Shown here piece after piece: positions 58,236 through 64,000 of a DNA stretch of 64,000 nt. A program made the translations under genes and the position numbers. The notes beneath the pieces were generated by a model. It ran no database searches, had not been told where the DNA came from, and saw only the letters and a list, made by a program, of their open reading frames with translations. The stretch is from Weimeria sp002480925 (GTDB lineage Bacteria > Bacillota > Clostridia > Lachnospirales > Lachnospiraceae), in contig NZ_JBQHVU010000003.1 in NCBI RefSeq assembly GCF_052064335.1, positions 1-64,000 on the forward strand, in the 5' to 3' direction. Within the stretch, counting starts at the first letter, position 1. Each line of letters opens with the position of its first letter.

Positions 58236-58775
58236 ATGTCACGTATAGGAAGAATGCCAATCGCAATACCTGCAGGAGTTACTGTAGATGTTGCAGAAAA
58301 TAATCATGTGACGGTAAAAGGTCCAAAGGGTACACTTGAGAAGACTCTTCCGCAGGAGATGACAATCAAGGTAGAGGACTCTTGCGTTACCGTTTCAAGA
58401 CCAAATGATCTGAAAAAGATGAAGTCTCTTCACGGACTTACAAGAAGCCTTATCCAGAATATGGTACTTGGAGTTACTGAGGGCTTTGAGAAGAAGCTTG
58501 AGATCAACGGAGTTGGTTTCAGAGCAGAGAAGAAGGGTAAGAACCTTACACTTCATCTCGGATTTTCACATCCGGTAGAGATGACAGATCCTGAAGGGGT
58601 TGAGTCAGTTCTTGACGGAAACAATATTACGATCAAGGGTATCGATAAAGAAAAGGTCGGACAGTACGCAGCTGAAATCAGAGACAAGAAGAGACCTGAG
58701 CCATATAAGGGTAAGGGAATCAAGTACGCTGATGAGGTTATCCGTCGTAAGGTTGGAAAGACCGGTAAGAAATAA
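58236..58775 (+). CDS. rplF: 50S ribosomal protein L6
   Basis: L6, near the GTPase centre. 179 residues: SRIGRMPIAIPAGV, GPKGTLEKTLP and RKKRPEPYKGKGIKYADE-type end (RDKKRPEPYKGKGIKY). ATAGGAGGT precedes the ATG. Confidence 0.97.
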   Translation: MSRIGRMPIAIPAGVTVDVAENNHVTVKGPKGTLEKTLPQEMTIKVEDSCVTVSRPNDLKKMKSLHGLTRSLIQNMVLGVTEGFEKKLEINGVGFRAEKKGKNLTLHLGFSHPVEMTDPEGVESVLDGNNITIKGIDKEKVGQYAAEIRDKKRPEPYKGKGIKYADEVIRRKVGKTGKK

Positions 58776-58791
58776 CTAAGGAGGCAAGATC

Positions 58792-59160
58792 ATGGTAAGC
58801 AAGAAATCAAGAGCATTAGTTCGTGAAACCAAGCACAGAAGACTTCGCCACACTCTTTCCGGTACAGCAGAAAGACCGCGTATGTCTGTGTTCCGCAGCA
58901 ACAATCATATGTATGTACAGATCATCGATGATGAGGTGGGCAAGACCTTAGTATCAGCTTCCACACTTGACAAGGAAGTAAATGCTGATCTCAAGAAGAC
59001 AAATGATGTATCAGCAGCTGAGAAGCTTGGTTCAGTGATCGGCAAGAGAGCCGTAGATGCCGGCATCAAGCAGGTAGTCTTCGACAGAGGCGGATATATT
59101 TACGCCGGCAAGGTAAAGGCTTTAGCTGACGCAGCCAGAGAAGCCGGACTGGATTTTTAA
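58792..59160 (+). CDS. rplR: 50S ribosomal protein L18
   Basis: L18, 5S rRNA-binding. 122 residues: ERPRMSVFRSNNHMYVQIID, VFDRGGYIYAGKVKALADA. Confidence 0.97.
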   Translation: MVSKKSRALVRETKHRRLRHTLSGTAERPRMSVFRSNNHMYVQIIDDEVGKTLVSASTLDKEVNADLKKTNDVSAAEKLGSVIGKRAVDAGIKQVVFDRGGYIYAGKVKALADAAREAGLDF

Positions 59161-59174
59161 GGAGGAAGCATTAG

Positions 59175-59684
59175 ATGAGACGTAATAATGATGAGCGCGC
59201 TGAAAATGAATTCGACGATAATGTAGTCTCAATCAAGCGAGTTACCAAGGTTGTAAAAGGCGGACGTAACATGCGTTTCACTGCTCTCGTGGTAGTAGGC
59301 GATCATAACGGACGTGTTGGTGCTGGCCTTGGAAAAGCAGCAGAGATTCCTGAAGCCATCAGAAAGGGTAAGGAAGCTGCTGAGAAGGCTATGGTAACTG
59401 TAGCTTTAGACGAGAATCACAGTATATCTCATGATATAATCGGAAAGCACACAGGTGCATCAATTCTCTTAAAGAAGGCTCCGGAAGGTACTGGAATTAT
59501 CGCAGGTGGTCCGGCACGTAGTGTATGCGAGCTTGCAGGAATCACAAATATCCGTACCAAGTCACTTGGTTCTTCAAACAAGCAGAATGTTGTACTTGCA
59601 ACAATAGATGCATTAAGAGAGCTTAAGTCCCCAGAAGAGGTTGCAAAGCTTCGCGGCAAGACTGTTGAGGAAGTTCTGGCATAA
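59175..59684 (+). CDS. rpsE: 30S ribosomal protein S5
   Basis: S5, involved in decoding accuracy and mRNA helicase activity. 169 residues: VVGDHNGRVGAGLGKA, IPEAIRKGKE and AGGPARSVCELAGI. Confidence 0.97.
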   Translation: MRRNNDERAENEFDDNVVSIKRVTKVVKGGRNMRFTALVVVGDHNGRVGAGLGKAAEIPEAIRKGKEAAEKAMVTVALDENHSISHDIIGKHTGASILLKKAPEGTGIIAGGPARSVCELAGITNIRTKSLGSSNKQNVVLATIDALRELKSPEEVAKLRGKTVEEVLA

Positions 59685-59698
59685 GTTAGGAGGATAAA

Positions 59699-59881
59699 AT
59701 GGCAGATAAGGTAAAGGTAACACTCGTTAAATCCCCTATCGGAGCTGTACCAAAGAACAAGAAGGTTGTGGAGGCTCTTGGCCTTCATAAAGTAGGGCAG
59801 TCAAATGAGCTTCCTAATACTGCAGCCACTCTTGGCGCAGTTCGCAAGGTTGCTCATCTTGTAAAGGTAGAAAAAATCTAA
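59699..59881 (+). CDS. rpmD: 50S ribosomal protein L30
   Basis: L30, 60 residues: VTLVKSPIGAVPKNKKVVEA and LGLHKVGQSNELPNT. Short bacterial form. AGGAGG upstream. Confidence 0.96.
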   Translation: MADKVKVTLVKSPIGAVPKNKKVVEALGLHKVGQSNELPNTAATLGAVRKVAHLVKVEKI

Positions 59882-59903
59882 TATAGAATAAGGAGGTGCC
59901 AGA

Positions 59904-60350
59904 ATGGATTTATCCAGCTTAAGACCAGCTGAAGGATCAAAGCAGAGCAATAACTTCAGAAAAGGACGCGGACACGGTTCAGGAAATGGCAAGACTGCCG
60001 GTAAGGGGCAGAAGGGTCAGAAGGCTCGTTCAGGCGGCGGTGTAAGACTCGGATTTGAAGGTGGACAGATGCCTTTATTCCGTCGTCTTCCAAAGCGCGG
60101 CTTTAAGAATATCAATACAAAGGAAATCGTAGCGATCAATGTTTCTGCTCTTGAAGACAAGTTCAATGACGGAGACGAGGTCACAGTAGAAAAGCTCCTT
60201 GAGAACGGCGTTATCAGCAAGGCAGCTGACGGAGTAAAGATCCTTGGCAATGGTGAGCTTACAAAGAAGCTTGATGTCAAGGTAAACGCATTTTCAAAGA
60301 GCGCTAAGGAAAAGATTGAAGCCTTAGGTGGAAAAGCAGAGGTGATCTGA
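59904..60350 (+). CDS. rplO: 50S ribosomal protein L15
   Basis: L15, late-assembly protein. 148 residues: the Gly/Lys-rich N terminus RGHGSGNGKTAGKGQKGQKA and GGQMPLFRRLPKRGF. Its stop overlaps the secY ATG by one base. Confidence 0.97.
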   Translation: MDLSSLRPAEGSKQSNNFRKGRGHGSGNGKTAGKGQKGQKARSGGGVRLGFEGGQMPLFRRLPKRGFKNINTKEIVAINVSALEDKFNDGDEVTVEKLLENGVISKAADGVKILGNGELTKKLDVKVNAFSKSAKEKIEALGGKAEVI

Positions 60351-61672
60351 TGTTTCGCACTATTCGTAATGCATTCAAGATCAAGGAGATCAGAACGAGA
60401 CTCTTCTTCACATTCCTGATGCTTATCGTTGTACGAATCGGATCACAGCTCCCGGTTCCGGGTGTAAGTGAGAATGCGTTCAACCAGCTGTTTGGAAATG
60501 TGGGAGATTCACTGAACTTCTTCAATGCGATCACAGGTGGATCATTCGAGCAGATGTCTGTGTTTGCTCTTAGCATCACGCCATACATTACGTCTTCCAT
60601 TATTATTCAGCTACTGACGATTTCGTTCCCGAAGCTTGAGGAAATGCAGAGAGACGGTGAGGATGGAAGAAAGAAATTAAACCGTATAACCAGATATGTG
60701 ACGATCGGCCTTTCAGTAATGGAGGCCGTTGCGCTGGCAGTTGGATTCGGACGCAGCGGATACCTGTCACACTTTACATTCTGGTATGTGCTGATGCTTG
60801 TAGTAGCACTGACAGCAGGAGCAACAGCACTTATGTGGATTGGTGAAGAAATCACGAGAAAGGGTGTCGGAAACGGTATCTCAATAGTACTTGTGATCAA
60901 CATAGTATCAAGACTTCCTCAGGATGTGACAACTCTGTTCAATCAGTTCATAAAGGGACAGACGATTGCCAGAGGTATCCTTATCGGAGTGATAATTGCT
61001 GCAATAATAGTCGGTATCGTCGTACTTGTCGTTATCCTTCAGTGCGCAGAGAGACGAATTCCTGTACAGTATTCAAGAAAGCTTTCATCAAACGGCAGGG
61101 CTTCATTTTCTAACGCAAGCAGCTCGTACATTCCTCTTAAGGTAAATACAGGCGGAGTTATTCCTGTCATCTTTGCACAGTCTCTGATGCAGACACCAGT
61201 TATAATTGCTGCTCTTGCAGGAAAGTCAAACGGTAAGGGAGCCGGATATACGATCCTTAACATGCTTTCTGAGAGCCACTGGTTTACACCGTCCAACTGG
61301 TTCTATACTATCGGTGCTGCGGTATATGTCCTGCTACTTATAGCATTCGCATATTTCTACACCTCGATAACCTTTAATCCGCTTGAGATTGCGGACAATA
61401 TGAAGAAAAGCGGCGGGTTCGTTCCAGGTATCAGACCAGGAAAGCCTACTAGCGACTATCTCCAGTCTGTACTCAATAGCGTGATATTCATTGGAGCTAT
61501 CGGTCTTACAATAGTATCACTGCTTCCGATAATCCTTAATGGTCTCACAAATGCCAACGTATCATTCGGAGGCACATCGATCATCATCGTTGTGGGTGTA
61601 GTAGTCGAGACGCTCAAGCAGATCGAGGGTGCTATGATGGTTAGAAACTACAAGGGCTTCTTAAGTGACTAA
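60350..61672 (+). CDS. secY: Preprotein translocase subunit SecY
   Basis: Pore of the Sec translocon, inserting and exporting proteins such as the two amylases above. 440 residues and about ten membrane helices. N-terminal FRTIRNAFKIKEIRTRL, GSQLPVPGV, and the loop ADNMKKSGGFVPGIRPGKPT are typical. A heptad-repeat hairpin follows immediately after the stop and separates it from adk. Confidence 0.97.
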   Translation: MFRTIRNAFKIKEIRTRLFFTFLMLIVVRIGSQLPVPGVSENAFNQLFGNVGDSLNFFNAITGGSFEQMSVFALSITPYITSSIIIQLLTISFPKLEEMQRDGEDGRKKLNRITRYVTIGLSVMEAVALAVGFGRSGYLSHFTFWYVLMLVVALTAGATALMWIGEEITRKGVGNGISIVLVINIVSRLPQDVTTLFNQFIKGQTIARGILIGVIIAAIIVGIVVLVVILQCAERRIPVQYSRKLSSNGRASFSNASSSYIPLKVNTGGVIPVIFAQSLMQTPVIIAALAGKSNGKGAGYTILNMLSESHWFTPSNWFYTIGAAVYVLLLIAFAYFYTSITFNPLEIADNMKKSGGFVPGIRPGKPTSDYLQSVLNSVIFIGAIGLTIVSLLPIILNGLTNANVSFGGTSIIIVVGVVVETLKQIEGAMMVRNYKGFLSD

Positions 61673-61741
61673 GGATATAGGATATAGGGTATAGGGTATA
61701 GTAATTAACTAACCCCTAACCCCTATCCCCTAACCCCTAAA
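61673..61741. repeat. Heptad-repeat hairpin, secY to adk, with a G-quadruplex motif
   Basis: The left arm (61673-61704) is GGATATA, GGATATA, GGGTATA, GGGTATA. The right arm (61708-61741) is the ACCCCTA type; on the minus strand it reads as four GGGG runs with 3-base loops TTA/ATA, a canonical intramolecular G-quadruplex motif. It begins at the base after the secY stop and ends just before the adk ribosome-binding site. Confidence 0.88.
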
Positions 61742-61759
61742 ACAGGAGGATTATAAACT

Positions 61760-62401
61760 ATGAAAATAATCATGCTTGGCGCTCCGGGTGCCGGAAAGGG
61801 AACTCAGGCTATTAAGATAGCTGAGAAATATGGCATCCCGCACATAAGCACGGGAGATATTTTCCGTGCAAATATCAAGAACGGGACAGAGCTTGGAAAG
61901 AAAGCAAAGGAGTTCATGGACAAGGGAGCACTTGTACCTGATGAACTGACCTGCGATCTCGTTGTTGACAGGATCCATCAGGATGACTGCAAAAACGGCT
62001 TTGTCCTCGATGGTTTTCCGCGTACAATACCTCAGGCCAAGGCTCTTGACGCAGCTCTGGATAAGGACGGAGAAAGCATCGATCATGCGATCGACATAGA
62101 GGTTCCTGACCAGAATATCGTTAAGAGAATGGGAGGCAGACGCGCCTGCCTTAACTGCGGTGCGACCTATCATATTATAAGTGCTCCTCCGAAGACAGAG
62201 GGGATCTGCGATAATTGCGGTGGAAAGCTTACGATAAGAGAAGATGACAAGCCACAGACAGTTCAGGAACGCCTTAGTGTTTATCATCAGAAGACTCAGC
62301 CGCTTATTGATTATTATAAAAAGGCAGGGATTCTCGACCAGGTTGATGGAACCCAGCCTCTTGACCAGGTCTTTTCAATGATTGAAGAGGTACTTGACTG
62401 A
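61760..62401 (+). CDS. adk: Adenylate kinase (zinc-binding LID)
   Basis: Interconverts ATP, AMP and ADP in the cytoplasm. 213 residues: P-loop GAPGAGKGTQA, DGFPRT, and a LID with four cysteines (CLNCG and CDNCG), a structural zinc form. AGGAGG upstream. The KOW gene starts 2 bases after the stop; the map gene normally found here is missing. Confidence 0.97.
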   Translation: MKIIMLGAPGAGKGTQAIKIAEKYGIPHISTGDIFRANIKNGTELGKKAKEFMDKGALVPDELTCDLVVDRIHQDDCKNGFVLDGFPRTIPQAKALDAALDKDGESIDHAIDIEVPDQNIVKRMGGRRACLNCGATYHIISAPPKTEGICDNCGGKLTIREDDKPQTVQERLSVYHQKTQPLIDYYKKAGILDQVDGTQPLDQVFSMIEEVLD

Positions 62402-62402
62402 T

Positions 62403-62678
62403 ATGACACTGCTGATGGGACGCTCTCTGGCAGGTCACGACAAGGGGCAGCTATATGTGATAGTCCGTTCTGAAAAGGAATTCTCTTTTCTTGCAAATGG
62501 AGTTACAAAGACAATAGCAAGACCCAAAAAGAAGAAAAATATACATCTTCAGCTGATCAGAAAAATTCCTGCGGAAGTAGATGAAGTACTTGACGGAGAA
62601 AATGATCTGACTGATCTGCTGATCAAGAGAGTGATAAAGATATACGAAGGCCTGATTACAAAACAGGCTAAGGAGTAA
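62403..62678 (+). CDS. KOW-domain RNA-binding protein (L14e-like)
   Basis: 91 residues. GRSLAGHDKGQLYVIV is a KOW motif as in L14e/L6e-like proteins, and KTIARPKKKKNIHLQLI is basic. Such proteins are found next to infA in many Clostridia, but their role is not established; ribosome association is inferred. ATG 62403 follows the adk stop directly, so translational coupling is likely. infA starts 4 bases downstream. Confidence 0.88.
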   Translation: MTLLMGRSLAGHDKGQLYVIVRSEKEFSFLANGVTKTIARPKKKKNIHLQLIRKIPAEVDEVLDGENDLTDLLIKRVIKIYEGLITKQAKE

Positions 62679-62681
62679 TGA

Positions 62682-62900
62682 ATGTCAAAAGCAGATGTTA
62701 TTGAAGTAGAAGGCAGAGTTATCGAGAAGCTTCCAAATGCTATGTTTTCTGTTGAGCTCGAGAATGGACATCAGATTCTTGCTCATATAAGCGGAAAGCT
62801 TCGCATGAATTATATCCGTATCCTTCCGGGGGACAAGGTGACGATAGAGATGAGTCCCTATGATCTGTCCAAGGGAAGGATAATCTGGAGAGACAAGTAA
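62682..62900 (+). CDS. infA: Translation initiation factor IF-1
   Basis: 72-residue OB-fold factor binding the 30S A-site. Sequence pattern: SKADVIEVEGRVIEKLPNAM, GHQILAHISGKLRMNYIRI and LSKGRIIWRDK. Followed by a hairpin repeat, a terminator-like stem and a new promoter before rpmJ. Confidence 0.97.
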   Translation: MSKADVIEVEGRVIEKLPNAMFSVELENGHQILAHISGKLRMNYIRILPGDKVTIEMSPYDLSKGRIIWRDK

Positions 62901-62905
62901 TGGAT

Positions 62906-62967
62906 GGCCCGGGGTTCAGGGTCTGGTGTGTAAATCAGATTTACACACTAACCCCTGCCCCTTAGGT
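62906..62967. repeat. Palindromic hairpin with heptad-type flanks, infA to rpmJ
   Basis: GTGTGTAAATC (62926-62936) and GATTTACACAC (62938-62948) form an 11-bp perfect palindrome. Outside it, GGGGTTCAGGGTCT on the left faces AACCCCTGCCCC on the right, which again gives GGGGTT-type units. Probably a diverged member of the heptad family. Confidence 0.72.
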
Positions 62968-63016
62968 TTAACCACTTTCTCTGACAAATTGTTCTAGTAA
63001 AAAAACATGAAACATA

Positions 63017-63045
63017 TTGCATCTTTTCAAACGTCCGAGTATAAT
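63017..63045 (+). promoter_or_regulatory. Internal promoter upstream of rpmJ
   Basis: TTGCAT (63017-63022), 17 bases and a consensus TATAAT (63040-63045). The -10 box lies in the loop of the adjacent terminator-like stem, and transcripts would begin near 63052, inside its right arm. Confidence 0.82.
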
Positions 63046-63063
63046 ATTACACGGACGTTTTTT
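63029..63063 (+). terminator. Terminator-like stem interlocked with the rpmJ promoter
   Basis: AAACGTCCG (63029-63037) pairs with CGGACGTTT (63052-63060), 14-base loop, followed by a T-run. It could terminate transcripts from infA while the overlapping promoter restarts transcription. As DNA it could also be an operator palindrome around the -10 box. A partial heptad-like arm (ACCCCACACCTCTAACC) lies at 63120-63138. Confidence 0.75.
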
Positions 63064-63164
63064 GCGCCCAAAAATCAGATGGTGTATTGTGAGCTGGTGA
63101 TGGATGAATCATATACTCATACCCCACACCTCTAACCTACAAATCAAAGAAAGGAGTCGTTCAT

Positions 63165-63278
63165 ATGAAGGTCAGATCCTCAGTTAAGCCTATGTGCGAG
63201 AAGTGCAAGGTCATCAAGAGGAAGGGTAAGATCCGCATTATCTGCGAGAACCCTAAGCACAAACAGAGACAGGGCTGA
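63165..63278 (+). CDS. rpmJ: 50S ribosomal protein L36
   Basis: 37-residue zinc-ribbon protein: MKVRSSVKPMCEKCKVIKRK then IICENPKHKQRQG. Zinc ligands are the three cysteines and the histidine (C+ form). AAAGGAG precedes the ATG. Confidence 0.97.
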   Translation: MKVRSSVKPMCEKCKVIKRKGKIRIICENPKHKQRQG

Positions 63279-63566
63279 TGCGCCCCTGTCGCATTGTGAT
63301 GTATTATATGGCGGCTGATAGATGAGAAGTGAGAGCACTTCTCATCAGTACATAAATACATTCAAATGGTTCCGCAATGCGGGACACAAGCATCGCTCCC
63401 ATACATACCGGGGAGCTTGATCCTTCATATCATATACGGAAGGGTCGATGTCATTTGAAGGCTGACACACATTTCAGGCCGGGACACCGGAGCTGTCAGC
63501 TTTATATCATTAGAAACAGGCTCCGGAGATGTCCGGAGGGATTATACAGATAAGGAGTAAATACAC
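63279..63566 (+). ncRNA. Hairpin-dense segment between rpmJ and rpsM, candidate regulatory RNA
   Basis: No gene is seen in these 288 bases. Stems: GATGAGAAGTG/CACTTCTCATC (63321-63346); a closing pair TCAAATG (63362) / CATTTGA (63452) that encloses CCGC/GCGG (63372-63382), GCTCCC/GGGAGC (63395-63416) and GATCCTTC/GAAGGGTC (63419-63446); GCTGACA/TGTCAGC (63461-63500) around CCGG/CCGG; and CTCCGG/CCGGAG (63521-63538). The multibranched arrangement suggests a structured RNA, possibly an autoregulatory leader of the alpha-operon genes. Family unknown. Confidence 0.5.
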
Positions 63567-63938
63567 ATGGCTCGAATCGCAGGTGTAGATTTACCGAGAG
63601 AAAAGAGAATAGAGATCGGACTTACCTATATCTATGGTATTGGCAGAGTCACAGCTACGGATCTTCTTACTAAGGCAGGAGTTGATCCTGACATCAGAGT
63701 AAAGGACCTTACAGATGATGACGTGAAGAAGATTTCTGACGTTATCGACCAGGAGGGACTTCTTGTCGAAGGAGATCTTCGCCGTGATACAGCGCTTAAT
63801 ATCAAGCGTCTTCAGGAGATTGGCTGCTACAGAGGTATCCGTCACAGAAAGGGACTTCCTGTGAGAGGACAGAAGACAAAGACCAATGCGCGCACACGCA
63901 AGGGACCTAAGAGAACTGTAGCAAATAAGAAGAAGTAA
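63567..63938 (+). CDS. rpsM: 30S ribosomal protein S13
   Basis: S13 of the 30S head, contacting the 50S subunit and P-site tRNA. 123 residues: ARIAGVDLPREKRIEIGLTY, YGIGRVTATDLL, and the C-terminal GLPVRGQKTKTNARTRKGPK. AAGGAG precedes ATG 63567. Confidence 0.97.
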   Translation: MARIAGVDLPREKRIEIGLTYIYGIGRVTATDLLTKAGVDPDIRVKDLTDDDVKKISDVIDQEGLLVEGDLRRDTALNIKRLQEIGCYRGIRHRKGLPVRGQKTKTNARTRKGPKRTVANKKK

Positions 63939-63957
63939 TGATAGAAAGGTAAATATA

Positions 63958-64000
63958 ATGGCTAAAGCAGTAAAGAAGTCTCCAAAGAGACGTGAGAGAA
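63958..64000 (+). CDS. rpsK: 30S ribosomal protein S11, partial at the window end
   Basis: Only the first 14 codons are in the window (MAKAVKKSPKRRER). The start is after AGAAAGG. The N terminus and place after rpsM identify S11; the rest lies to the right. Confidence 0.85.
   Translation, partial: MAKAVKKSPKRRER

Noticed and set aside
63279..63566. Insertion-sequence remnant before rpsM
   Set aside because: No terminal inverted repeats, target duplication or transposase fragment were seen, so structured RNA is the better reading.

Overview
The window reads as chromosome of an anaerobic Clostridia, most likely a Lachnospiraceae gut or rumen bacterium. I infer this from the strong AGGAGG-type ribosome-binding sites, the rapZ-whiA-crh block, the zinc (C+) forms of S14, L36 and adenylate kinase, a HemZ-type radical SAM enzyme, T-box control of thrS, and a KOW-domain protein beside infA. 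No species call is possible from the sequence alone. No insertion sequence, phage, integrase or CRISPR array was seen.

Layout. 1-352: a 93-bp tandem repeat. 353-6552: M18 aminopeptidase, murB, rapZ, whiA, a Crh-like HPr, a lipid kinase, then fba. 6602-7762 (minus): a membrane GGDEF protein. 7868-15205: a tightly overlapping run rsmB-rlmN-PP2C phosphatase-prkC-rsgA-rpe-thiN, coupling rRNA modification, PASTA-kinase signalling and ribosome assembly. 15180-15896 (minus): an SGNH-like protein. 16104-22300: rel, an MBL-fold hydrolase, hemZ, a zinc-ribbon membrane protein and a lytic transglycosylase. 22410-24337: tRNA-Thr, a second field of the repeat seen at the left end, lysA and tRNA-Leu. 24408-34364: mecA, leuB, a rhomboid protease, ilvD-ilvB, then serC-serA-DUF1015, which is branched-chain amino acid and serine synthesis. 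34365-35731: a decayed Doc-type toxin gene, an FMN riboswitch and ribU.

35771-47542 is a starch-utilisation island. Two paralogous secreted alpha-amylases (one membrane-anchored behind an operator-overlapped promoter, one 1206-residue multidomain enzyme) flank an AEC-transporter remnant, a VanZ-like gene, and a minus-strand operon that makes a TPR-GGDEF protein, an intracellular GH13 enzyme and an XRE-type membrane regulator. Extracellular amylolysis, intracellular dextrin cleavage and cyclic-di-GMP signalling are therefore neighbours.

47571-50560 holds a T-box-controlled thrS without a TGS domain, and a methyltransferase. From 50578 to the right end runs the S10-spc-alpha ribosomal protein cluster (rpsJ to the start of rpsK) with secY, adk, a KOW protein and infA. 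The usual map gene is missing between adk and infA.

The most unusual signal is a family of imperfect hairpins made of 7-bp repeats (GAGGTGA-like left arms, ACACCTC- or ACCCCTA-like right arms). They sit between lysA and tRNA-Leu, serC and serA, rplW and rplB, rpsH and rplF, secY and adk, and infA and rpmJ, sometimes supplying the stop codon or extending a protein. Other points are a probable ACG start in whiA, a predicted leaderless rsmB mRNA, a promoter interlocked with a terminator upstream of rpmJ, and a hairpin-dense, unexplained RNA-like segment between rpmJ and rpsM.
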